Positions 28,303 to 36,004 of a DNA stretch of 64,000 nt are shown here, piece by piece; position 1 is the stretch's first letter; each line of letters begins with the position of its first letter. Made by a program: the position numbers and the translations under genes. Source of the DNA: Shewanella sediminis HAW-EB3 (GTDB lineage Bacteria; Pseudomonadota; Gammaproteobacteria; Enterobacterales; Shewanellaceae); assembly GCF_000018025.1 (NCBI RefSeq), contig NC_009831.1, forward strand, positions 1,488,001 to 1,552,000, written 5' to 3'. The notes under the pieces were generated by a model, which ran no database searches, was not told the DNA's origin, and saw only the letters and a program-made list of their open reading frames with translations.

Positions 28303-28707
28303 ATGAAGCCTTCTGAGCGCCGTAAGGCCCGCCGTTTAGCCGTTCAAGCCATTTACTCTTGGCAGTTAAGTGGAAATAACATTGCTGATGTTGAGCATGA
28401 ATTTCTAACTGAGCAAAAGATTGATGGTATCGATGTTGCCTACTTCCGTGAGCTACTATCGGGAACAGCGACAAAACAGGCTCAAATAGACGAGCAAATT
28501 ATCCCTCACATTGAGCGTCCTTATAATGAGGTCTCTCCAATTGAGAAAGCCGTGTTAAGACTGGCGACTTATGAGCTTACATTCCGTAAAGATGTGCCTT
28601 ATAAAGTTGCAATTAACGAAGCTATCGAATTAGCTAAAGCGTTCGGTGCTGAAGATGGCCATAAGTTTGTAAACGGTATTCTCGACAAGATTGTAGGTCG
28701 TAAGTAA
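28303..28707 (+). CDS. nusB: Transcription antitermination factor NusB
   Basis: This 134-residue all-helical protein binds boxA RNA with NusE (S10) and helps rRNA operons escape termination. It starts with the typical [20 protein letters not shown] and ends with [20 protein letters not shown], the family signature. AGGAATATAA precedes the ATG. It is linked to ribH and ends in a strong terminator, so thiL-pgpA form a separate unit. Confidence 0.97.
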   Translation: MKPSERRKARRLAVQAIYSWQLSGNNIADVEHEFLTEQKIDGIDVAYFRELLSGTATKQAQIDEQIIPHIERPYNEVSPIEKAVLRLATYELTFRKDVPYKVAINEAIELAKAFGAEDGHKFVNGILDKIVGRK

Positions 28708-28715
28708 TACAAGAT

Positions 28716-28743
28716 AACGGCATCCCAGGATGCCGTTTTTTTT
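28716..28743 (+). terminator. Rho-independent terminator of nusB
   Basis: AACGGCATCC, loop CA, GGATGCCGTT followed by TTTTTT: a perfect 10-base stem. Confidence 0.93.
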
Positions 28744-28822
28744 GTTCATTCTATTTATCGTTTTTAATGATATTGCCGACTCTCTTAAACTCATCTCAAA
28801 TATCTAACGGGTTCCTATTACC

Positions 28823-29782
28823 GTGAAAGAATTCCAATTAATAGAAAACTTCTTCACTAATCGTTCTCTCTCTCGCCGTGATGTAGAGCTAAGCATAGGT
28901 GATGATTGCGCGTTGGTTCAGCCTGCTGTGAATAAATCTATCGCCATCTCTTGCGATACCTTGGTTGAGAATGTCCACTTTTATCCCGATATTCCACCTC
29001 AGGCTCTGGGGTACAAATCACTAGCAGTCAATCTTTCCGATCTCGCCTCCATGGGCGCAGAACCTGCCTGGATGACACTGGCATTAACCCTACCGGATGT
29101 GAATGAGCAATGGCTGACAGAGTTCAGCTCAGGTTTGTTCGATGCAGCCGAGTATTATGGGGTGGCATTAATTGGGGGCGATACGACTCGCGGACCTCGC
29201 TCAATTACTATTACGATAAACGGCCAAGTTCCTACGGGAAAAGCGTTAACCCGTGGCGGAGCCAAAAATGGTGATTGGATCTACGTCACCGGTACCATTG
29301 GTGATTCGGCCCTTGGACTCGATGTGATTCGTGGTAAGCGACACGTCGATCCTGAGCACCATGAATATCTGGTTAACCGGCATTATTACCCGACGCCGCG
29401 CGTGCTTGCGGGACAATCTTTAAGAGGGCTGGCATCGAGTGCTATCGATCTTTCCGATGGTTTGGCATCTGACATTAAACATATGCTTAAACGTTCACAA
29501 GTCGGCGCCGTGATTGATGTTAATCGGTTGCCCATATCGAGTGCGGTGACAGACTCCGTGTCAAAGGATGAAGCATTAAACTACGCTTTAATGGGCGGAG
29601 AAGATTACGAGTTACTGTTTAGTGTTCCGGAAGCGCAGAAGGGAGCGCTCGAAACGGCCTTGGCCAATGCCGGAGTCCAGTTTACTCAAGTAGGACAGAT
29701 CACTACGGGTGATTCTGTAAAATTAATTCGCGACGGAGAGCGTTTTATACCGAATAACATAGGTTTTGAGCATTTTTCCTGA
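28823..29782 (+). CDS. thiL: Thiamine-monophosphate kinase
   Basis: This 319-residue enzyme phosphorylates thiamine monophosphate to the active cofactor thiamine diphosphate. It is a PurM-like ATP-binding protein with the motifs IGDDCALV (about residues 25-32), SCDTLVENVHF, NLSDLASMGAEPAW and IDLSDGLASD. The start is GTG at 28823; there is no in-frame ATG at a sensible position, and the length fits E. coli ThiL. Its stop overlaps the pgpA start by one base (TGATG), so the two are translationally coupled. Confidence 0.96.
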   Translation: MKEFQLIENFFTNRSLSRRDVELSIGDDCALVQPAVNKSIAISCDTLVENVHFYPDIPPQALGYKSLAVNLSDLASMGAEPAWMTLALTLPDVNEQWLTEFSSGLFDAAEYYGVALIGGDTTRGPRSITITINGQVPTGKALTRGGAKNGDWIYVTGTIGDSALGLDVIRGKRHVDPEHHEYLVNRHYYPTPRVLAGQSLRGLASSAIDLSDGLASDIKHMLKRSQVGAVIDVNRLPISSAVTDSVSKDEALNYALMGGEDYELLFSVPEAQKGALETALANAGVQFTQVGQITTGDSVKLIRDGERFIPNNIGFEHFS

Positions 29783-30276
29783 TGAATATATTCTCCAAAG
29801 ATGAAGCGTTAACTCGTCTTTCACTAGCTAATCCCGTTCATTTTTTGGCTTTAGGTTTTGGTTCTGGCCTGGCAGCTAAGGCTCCCGGGACTTTTGGCAC
29901 CTTGGCTGCCATTCCCTTGTACCTAATCATGGCTCCCTTGAGCTTGCCTTGGTATCTGGCGCTAACACTTTTGAGTGTGATTGCCGGTTTTTATATCTGT
30001 GACAAGGCAGCTAAAGATATGGGCGTACATGACCATGGCGCAATTGTCTGGGATGAGATAGCCGGTCTGCTGATCACTATGATTGCGGCGCCAGCTGGCT
30101 GGGTTTGGTTACTGGTTGGTTTCGCCCTGTTTCGCTTTTTCGATATCATTAAGCCTTGGCCTATTCGTTGGTTAGATGCCAAGGTAAAAGGTGGCTTTGG
30201 TATCATGATAGATGATGTACTTGCGGGGGGCTTCGCTCTTGCTTGCCTGCAGGGGCTAGCCTACTATTTGGGGTAA
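29782..30276 (+). CDS. pgpA: Phosphatidylglycerophosphatase A
   Basis: This is a 164-residue inner-membrane enzyme that dephosphorylates phosphatidylglycerol phosphate to phosphatidylglycerol. It has hydrophobic segments at about residues 38-70 and 88-115 and the family's conserved APGTFGTLAAIP, WDEIAGLL and DDVLAGG blocks. It overlaps thiL by one base. The thiL-pgpA pair after nusB is the usual gammaproteobacterial order. It is followed by an inverted repeat. Confidence 0.95.
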   Translation: MNIFSKDEALTRLSLANPVHFLALGFGSGLAAKAPGTFGTLAAIPLYLIMAPLSLPWYLALTLLSVIAGFYICDKAAKDMGVHDHGAIVWDEIAGLLITMIAAPAGWVWLLVGFALFRFFDIIKPWPIRWLDAKVKGGFGIMIDDVLAGGFALACLQGLAYYLG

Positions 30277-30297
30277 CGACTTCAATATTATCGATAC

Positions 30298-30324
30298 TTA
30301 TGGCACTCGATATGAGTGCCATAA
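30298..30324 (+). terminator. Likely terminator of pgpA
   Basis: TTATGGCACTC, loop GATAT, GAGTGCCATAA, then TTGATTTT. The stem is perfect at 11 bases but the T tract is interrupted. I see no further feature in 30325-30660 besides the expected promoter of the next gene. Confidence 0.65.
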
Positions 30325-30660
30325 TTGATTTTGACATCTTCAGGGCTAAATTGATTGTAAACTTAGCTTTGTTTCCGCTCACCATTTTTCACGCTTACTA
30401 CCTTTCCAGTTTCTGTCTCAGATAACAGAATTTTAGACTCCATTGCACACTTCCTTAACATCTATAGATATTTATGTAGCCAATTTTTTGCCAACACTGT
30501 GAAAATAACTTAGATTGGGTAGCATTAACTTGTTAACTCTACTCTATTTAATCCGAGTTCAGACTATTTAGTGAGTGCGATGAAGTTGAGCTTATTTAAA
30601 TTAGCTTCTTGTTCTTCGCGCGCACCAGATTATCGATTGTAGCTAATATGGAGATGGCCC

Positions 30661-31869
30661 GTGGATCAAACGACCAGCAAAGTAAAGAATATGTATGAGC
30701 AATATCCCTACCCGTCAGGCGACCCGACCATTAGGGCGGGATTTGATATCAGATTACTCTTGAGCTATGTCGCAAAGAAAAGAGGGACGGACAGGCCTCT
30801 TCAGGTTTTAGATGCAGGATGTGGGCGTGGTCCTGGTGTCCTTGGCGCCGCTTCGCTTCAACCCAATGTGATGTTTACCGCTATCGACATCAACAGTGTT
30901 GGTTTAGCCGAAGCACGAGCCAATGCTCAGGCTCGTGGGCTCACCAATATTAACTTCGTGCAAGCCGATCTTATGACCTTAGAGGGGGTGGAAGTACCTC
31001 CAGGTGGTTTCGATGTCATCTACTCTTCGGGAGTATTGCATCACTTAGCCGATCCTCAAATGGGCCTCAATAACCTGACTTCAATTCTTGCTCCCCATGG
31101 TGTGATCTCTTTAATGCTCTATGGCAGTTATGGACGACAAGCCCTATATAGACTCATTGAAGGGATAGATATCCTCTCTTCTAATGAAGATGCCATAGAG
31201 AGCCGCTTACCACTGGCTAGAGCATTGACTGAGGTGGCTGATACTAGCATTTTTAAGGGTAATTATTGGCAAGGCACCTACAGAAACCCTGATGTCGAGT
31301 TTGTCGATACCTGCTTGAATGTAAACGAGATTAGTTATGATATAACCTCGTTATGGCAGTTTATAGATAATGCTGGAATGAAGTTTATTCGTTGGACCGA
31401 CCCCGATGCCTGGTCTGTGGATAAACGTTTTAAAGATCCTCAACTGTTAGCCAGGTTAAAGGAGTTGAGTCTGACTGAGCAGTATAGGGTGATTGAAAGG
31501 TTGTTCGAAATGCCCAAGTTGGAGTTCATCATATGTAAAGCCGATAATTATGCGGCACCGGTGGTTACAATAGATGAGATTGAATCGAGTCAATTTGCCG
31601 TGAATCCGGAAGCCTCATTTTCTGTAGAAAAGCGGAACTTAGATCATTCCCAACGAATTGAGGGCGTCAGCTTTAAGGTGAGAAACAGGAAAAGTCAAAC
31701 GGTAACGGATCCGACTCTGGCTCAAGTCATGCTACTGCTTACCGAACAAACCACCTGTTTCACCGGTGGTGAGATGATTAATGTACTAGGTCAGAATGGT
31801 GCAGATAAAAACTCGGCTATTGGGGTGATTTACGAATTACTTGAGAAAGAGATTATTTTTATCCCTTAA
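30661..31869 (+). CDS. SAM-dependent methyltransferase with extra C-terminal domain
   Basis: The 402-residue protein has a class I methyltransferase core: SAM-binding motif LQVLDAGCGRGPGVLG (about residues 46-61), TAIDINSVGL (motif II acidic residue), and FDVIYSSGVLHHLADP (about 116-131). The start MYEQYPYPSGDP is typical of a subgroup that includes methyltransferases of unknown target. The last 90 or so residues (from about 310) look like an added helical, possibly winged-helix, module. The start is GTG at 30661; an ATG at 30691 is an alternative. It stands alone. Substrate unknown. Confidence 0.83.
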   Translation: MDQTTSKVKNMYEQYPYPSGDPTIRAGFDIRLLLSYVAKKRGTDRPLQVLDAGCGRGPGVLGAASLQPNVMFTAIDINSVGLAEARANAQARGLTNINFVQADLMTLEGVEVPPGGFDVIYSSGVLHHLADPQMGLNNLTSILAPHGVISLMLYGSYGRQALYRLIEGIDILSSNEDAIESRLPLARALTEVADTSIFKGNYWQGTYRNPDVEFVDTCLNVNEISYDITSLWQFIDNAGMKFIRWTDPDAWSVDKRFKDPQLLARLKELSLTEQYRVIERLFEMPKLEFIICKADNYAAPVVTIDEIESSQFAVNPEASFSVEKRNLDHSQRIEGVSFKVRNRKSQTVTDPTLAQVMLLLTEQTTCFTGGEMINVLGQNGADKNSAIGVIYELLEKEIIFIP

Positions 31870-31891
31870 ATATTTATACCAGTCTGTATTA

Positions 31892-31922
31892 GAGGAAGGT
31901 CGACAGAAATGTCTACCTTCCT
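31892..31922. terminator. Inverted repeat between convergent genes
   Basis: GGAAGGTCGACA and TGTCTACCTTCC pair with one mismatch around a short loop. It lies between the convergent methyltransferase and recN genes. The T tract is weak. Confidence 0.5.
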
Positions 31923-31989
31923 TAACTTGAGCAGCTTATGTCTACTTTGTATATTATTGAATTAATAAGATCGCTCAATTATTTGGGCA

Positions 31990-33651
31990 CTAGGAGTGTA
32001 AAAGCTCTTTCGCATTGGCTAGTGTGTTGCTGGTGATAACATCGCCACCCAGTAACCGAGCCAACTCCTCGATGCGCTGTGTCTTATCTAATGGCACCAT
32101 AGAGGTTTCTGTTTTCCCGGCTCTGCTCTGCTTATTGACGAACATATGTTGATGGCCCTTACCAGCCACTTGAGGCAGGTGAGTTACACACAGAACCTGA
32201 GTCGATTCACCTAAGCTACGAAGCATTTTACCTACGACCGCTGCGGTCGAGCCCGATATCCCTACATCGACTTCGTCGAATATCAGTGTCGGCGTGGAGA
32301 CCTTCTTGGCGGTGATCACCTGAATACCTAAACCGATACGTGACAATTCACCACCCGAAGCGACTTTAGATATGGGTTGTAGTGGTTGCCCCGGGTTAGT
32401 GGTAACCAGAAACTCTATATTGTCACAGCCGTTAGGGGAGATATGAGATTCATTGAAGTTTACCGAGATACAGAACTTTCCTTTGGGCATACTCAATTCG
32501 TGAATAGATTGAGTGACTTTCTTATCAAGCTCTTTGGCATAACGGATGCGGCTCAGGCTGAGTTTTTTTGCATGAGCGATGAAGTTTGCCCGACTCGCAT
32601 CAACCTGCTCCTGCAGTGAAGTGAGTGCTTCCTCGTCAGAATCGAGTGATGTAAGCTCGCCGACCAGAGTCTGGTGGTGTGCATAGAGATCAGTGGGAGT
32701 CACTTGATGTTTTCGAGACAGGAGCATGACTTTCGAAAGTCGTTGCTCGAGGTAGGAAAAGTGCTCCGGGTCGAGTTCCAATCCTTCAAGATAACGTTCC
32801 AGTTCGCTACTGCTCTCTTGAACTTGAATGAGTGCCTCGTTTAGCATGTTAACCACACTATTTAGCTGTGGATCATAGCTTTCTAGTTCCTGAGCCTGAC
32901 CTATTCCGGCGTTGATGAGTGACTCTACACTGCCTTGGTCATTGTCTTGCAGGATAAAGAGTTCATTACGACATGCTTCAATCAGCGCAGTACCATTTGC
33001 CAGTCTCTTATGCTCTGCCTCTATCTGTTCAAACTCTCCGTCGGATAGGGCAAACTCGTTCAGCTCTTCAACCTGATACTGAAGCAGTTGTTTTCTGGCT
33101 ATGCGTTCATGCTGTGATTGTTGAAGTATCTTAAGTTCTTTTTCGATAAGCTTACTCCGTTGGAAACTGCTCGATACAGACTCCAGCAATAGCCTATGGT
33201 TGGCGTAGCTGTCGAGTAGGGTCAGTTGGTGTTCACTTTTTAGCATTGCATGGTGAGCATGCTGGCCGTGGATCCCGATTAAGAGCTGTCCAAGGTTTTT
33301 AATTTGGGCTAATGGCACAGGGTTACCATTAATGTAAGCTCTGGAGCGGCCGTCACCGCCGATAGTGCGCCTCAGGATACATTCATCACCCAACTCAAGG
33401 TCATTATCTTCAAGCCATCGCTTCGCCAGTGGCACATCACCCAGAGAAAACCTGGCACTAAACTCAGCCTTAGTCGCCCCAGGCCTGAGCGTATTGGTAT
33501 CGGCTCGATTACCCAGACAGAGTCCTAAAGCATCAATTGCTATCGACTTACCCGCACCCGTTTCGCCTGTGATACTCGTCATTCCAGGTTTGAAATCAAG
33601 CTCCAGAAAGCGGACGATGGCAAAGTTATTGATACTGAGTTGGCAAAGCAT
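31990..33651 (-). CDS. recN: DNA repair protein RecN
   Basis: This 553-residue SMC-like ATPase acts early in double-strand break repair. The N-terminal part has LDFKPGMTSITGETGAGKS (Walker A at about residues 29-36). A central coiled coil follows, then the C-terminal ATPase half with SKVASGGELSRIGLG (signature) and TLIFDEVDVGISGSTA (Walker B). Length matches E. coli RecN (553). Transcription should be SOS-controlled: two LexA boxes overlap the predicted promoter just upstream. It is monocistronic. Confidence 0.97.
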   Translation of the reverse strand: MLCQLSINNFAIVRFLELDFKPGMTSITGETGAGKSIAIDALGLCLGNRADTNTLRPGATKAEFSARFSLGDVPLAKRWLEDNDLELGDECILRRTIGGDGRSRAYINGNPVPLAQIKNLGQLLIGIHGQHAHHAMLKSEHQLTLLDSYANHRLLLESVSSSFQRSKLIEKELKILQQSQHERIARKQLLQYQVEELNEFALSDGEFEQIEAEHKRLANGTALIEACRNELFILQDNDQGSVESLINAGIGQAQELESYDPQLNSVVNMLNEALIQVQESSSELERYLEGLELDPEHFSYLEQRLSKVMLLSRKHQVTPTDLYAHHQTLVGELTSLDSDEEALTSLQEQVDASRANFIAHAKKLSLSRIRYAKELDKKVTQSIHELSMPKGKFCISVNFNESHISPNGCDNIEFLVTTNPGQPLQPISKVASGGELSRIGLGIQVITAKKVSTPTLIFDEVDVGISGSTAAVVGKMLRSLGESTQVLCVTHLPQVAGKGHQHMFVNKQSRAGKTETSMVPLDKTQRIEELARLLGGDVITSNTLANAKELLHS

Positions 33652-33673
33652 AGCGACATCCTTTTTAAATGTA

Positions 33674-33689
33674 CTGTGTTTTTAAACAG
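33674..33689 (-). promoter_or_regulatory. LexA (SOS) box 1 of recN
   Basis: CTGTGTTTTTAAACAG matches CTGT-N8-ACAG exactly. It overlaps the start-site side of a -10 (TATACT on the minus strand, 33688-33693). The -35 is TTTACT at 33710-33715 with a 16-base spacer. Confidence 0.85.
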
Positions 33690-33695
33690 TATATA

Positions 33696-33711
33696 CTGAT
33701 TTTATATACAG
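33696..33711 (-). promoter_or_regulatory. LexA (SOS) box 2 of recN
   Basis: CTGATTTTATATACAG matches the LexA consensus except one arm base (CTGA for CTGT). It fills the spacer between the -35 and -10. Two boxes in tandem suggest tight repression, as in E. coli recN. Confidence 0.75.
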
Positions 33712-33746
33712 TAAAGCCTTGTGTGAATATTACCCGACTAAGTCCG

Positions 33747-34706
33747 TCAGTGAGCTTTAAGTAATGTTTCGATGATAGGTAGCGTCAAAATGCTGAATAA
33801 GGTCCCCAACACAATCGCCATAGCGCTGATCTGCGCTTTGACTTGATACCTTTGCGCCAGCAGGTAGACACTGGCCGCTGTGGGGAGTGAAGCTAAAATA
33901 ACGCCCATGATCAGGTAATCTCCTTTGATGGAGAAGGCTGATAATAAAATATAGGCGAGAAAGGGCTGAATGATTAGTTTGCAGAGGTTAATCCAGCTTA
34001 ATTCCATAAGTTGGTTTATTTTGTTGGTGTGCTGGTGCTGATTGGTTGCTCGAGCTTTTGCCAGCACCATACCTATAGCAAAAAGTGCACATGGGCTGGA
34101 GCTCATACCAATCTGTTTTACCATCATCGATATGGCATCGAACATCTGTATCTGTAACGCAGAAAGAAGAACGCCTATGCCACTGCCAATGACGATTGGG
34201 TTCTGTAGTAGGGATTGGGCAATAGTTAATAGTGGAGATTGCTTTTTTCCGCCCTGGTACAGCTCAAGTGTCACCAGTACAATTGCAAATACCACAACCG
34301 ACAATAAACTCGCGATTGCTGCCGCCGCGAACGCACTTTGTTGACCTGGAAACATCATTGAAAGCAGTGGAATGCCAATAAATGCGGTGTTGCCGAAGGT
34401 GGTGTTTAATGCCCGCACTGCGGCGATATCAGAACGATTCTTATTGGTGAGAAGGGAGAGAACGGCAACCAACAAGTATGTCAGCAGCATCGCGATACTG
34501 TAACCGGCAATGAATCCCCATTGAAGGATCTCCTCTATGGGGGTCTGCGCCAATGCGAACAGCATTATAGCCGGGAAGGCTATGTAATAGACATATTGGT
34601 TTAGCACCTGATCGGTATCGCTCGGCAATACTCTGAGCCTTTGGGTCAGTGAACCTAATAACATAATCCCGAGGACTGAAAATAGTGGGGTCAAGATTGG
34701 CGACAT
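33747..34706 (-). CDS. AEC-family transporter (auxin efflux carrier-like)
   Basis: This is an inner-membrane carrier of about 319 residues with about ten hydrophobic segments in two similar halves, as in the AEC (auxin efflux carrier/malonate-malate) family. Family-like stretches are LNQYVYYIAFPAIMLFALAQT (about residues 37-57), NTTFGNTAFIGIPLL and SSSPCALFAIGMVL. Substrates in bacteria are often dicarboxylates but cannot be fixed here. ATG 34706 is used, as GAG lies at better spacing; an ATG three codons upstream (34715) is also possible. It stands alone. Confidence 0.87.
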   Translation of the reverse strand: MSPILTPLFSVLGIMLLGSLTQRLRVLPSDTDQVLNQYVYYIAFPAIMLFALAQTPIEEILQWGFIAGYSIAMLLTYLLVAVLSLLTNKNRSDIAAVRALNTTFGNTAFIGIPLLSMMFPGQQSAFAAAAIASLLSVVVFAIVLVTLELYQGGKKQSPLLTIAQSLLQNPIVIGSGIGVLLSALQIQMFDAISMMVKQIGMSSSPCALFAIGMVLAKARATNQHQHTNKINQLMELSWINLCKLIIQPFLAYILLSAFSIKGDYLIMGVILASLPTAASVYLLAQRYQVKAQISAMAIVLGTLFSILTLPIIETLLKAH

Positions 34707-34857
34707 CAATAGCATCTCTGAAACGATTAAGTGCTACAAATACCATAAAATATGAGGAGTTTGGTATTCCCCTAAGGTCTTAATTCGTTATTACTTTGGC
34801 TGTTAAAGGTGTATCTGAACGGAAAGGGGACTCAGTAGAAGATAAGCCGAATCAAGA

Positions 34858-35109
34858 TTAATTCGACTTGCCTCTTTTGGTTGATACGGGCTTGCCTATC
34901 TTTTTTCCGCTATCATTCTTAGCTGATTTTGCTGCTAACAAACTCACTCTTAGAGGAGGAAGTACGCCAAGCTCTTGATAGAAGCTTACTTGCCTTCTTA
35001 ATTCAAACAGAGAGCCTATACGGCTCTGCGTCCCAATGGTGAGCTTCCAGGTATCTGTCAATCCCTCAGGGTTTGTTAGAACATGACCTTCATAAATCAG
35101 TTTACGCAT
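34858..35109 (-). CDS. Small conserved-looking protein, basic C-terminus
   Basis: This 83-residue protein is of unknown function. The first 55 residues (RKLIYEGHVLTNPEGLTDTW and LFELRRQVSFYQELGVLPP) look like a compact folded domain that reminds me of small DUF3319-type proteins; this is a weak recollection. The last 25 residues are very rich in Lys and Ser (KSAKNDSGKKIGKP), probably disordered. No signal peptide or membrane segment. Ribosome site is not clear. It lies alone between the AEC transporter and a repeat element. Confidence 0.6.
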   Translation of the reverse strand: MRKLIYEGHVLTNPEGLTDTWKLTIGTQSRIGSLFELRRQVSFYQELGVLPPLRVSLLAAKSAKNDSGKKIGKPVSTKRGKSN

Positions 35110-35120
35110 AGTTATATATT

Positions 35121-35388
35121 ATACCAATTGCATTAAATAATTAACCAATTCAGAGCCCCTCAGGATTTTCAATTCAAGGCACATTGATGAGAGAAAATGG
35201 TTATTCCCTTTTAAGTCAATGCAAAGCAGAAGTGGGAAGCCTGAGGGTCTCACGTAGTGCGAGCTTCAAAGCCCTTTATGCTGCACTGGATGCTTTCGAT
35301 ATAGAATAACTATTAGCTTCAATCATCCTACTTGCCTAAAGAGCTTTGATTTCTCGCTGAATGGTCAGGTACTTGATGCAATTGGTAT
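35121..35388. repeat. MITE-like element with terminal inverted repeats
   Basis: A 268-base element: the left end ATACCAATTGCATTAA matches the reverse complement of the right end (ATACCAATTGCATCAA) at 15 of 16 bases. Inside, read on the minus strand, it shares words with the elements at 4.3-5.0 kb (AGTTATTCTA, CTTCTGC, CTCATC, GCCTTGAATT) in the same order. There is no transposase. It fills almost all of the gap between the small protein and yjaG, so it may also have brought the yjaG 3' flank a processing site. Confidence 0.68.
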
Positions 35389-35398
35389 TAAGTGAAGG

Positions 35399-36004
35399 CT
35401 AAACTTCCGGTGTTGCTATGCCGATATTCGACACGCCTGCCTCGATGATCTCCTTACGTAATGCCTTGATAAACCCCGCATCCAATTTTGGGCTGTCTTC
35501 GATAAGTTGCAGTAGAGAGTCCTGAAGAGTCTTCTCTTCGACCATGACTTCATGATTAAAAATGTAGTCATCGAAAGCTTCTTCGTCCATCTCTACATCA
35601 GAAATCGCTTCAATATAGTTTGCTACTGTGCTCGACGAAAGCTTACTGATATTGACAATATCCTCTTCGACTTTCCCCTGAATTGCACTGAGAAGTGAGA
35701 TGAGTGCTGTAGAAGCATCCATAGCCGGATAGACTCCGTAGACATCGAAGTCTGCAGCATCTGGCGTGTTAAGCTCTAATCTTTCCAGGTAGATATCGAT
35801 GTTCAGTTTGAGTTTTTGATCATAGCAAGATTGCCATAGCAAGTTTAAGACAGTGTCTAAAATCTGAGGATCGCCAAATTCACAAACTTGAGAAAACAAC
35901 TGATAATTGGGAAGCATGCGTTGGCATAAGGCAACAGCAAATACTTTTTTCTGTTGGAAATCTAATGCTTTTACGCGCTTAAAGAAGCCTGGTTTGATTG
36001 TCAT
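35399..36004 (-). CDS. yjaG: YjaG family protein (DUF416)
   Basis: This 201-residue protein aligns along its length with E. coli YjaG, a DUF416 protein of unknown function. Shared blocks include ALCQRMLPNYQLFSQVCEFGD, DAADFDVYGVYPAMDAS (about residues 81-97) and ALRKEIIEAGVSNIGI at the end. It is acidic, cytoplasmic and all-helical in appearance. Its first 26 bases overlap the end of barA on the same strand, so it is translated from the barA message or coupled to it. Confidence 0.9.
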   Translation of the reverse strand: MTIKPGFFKRVKALDFQQKKVFAVALCQRMLPNYQLFSQVCEFGDPQILDTVLNLLWQSCYDQKLKLNIDIYLERLELNTPDAADFDVYGVYPAMDASTALISLLSAIQGKVEEDIVNISKLSSSTVANYIEAISDVEMDEEAFDDYIFNHEVMVEEKTLQDSLLQLIEDSPKLDAGFIKALRKEIIEAGVSNIGIATPEV

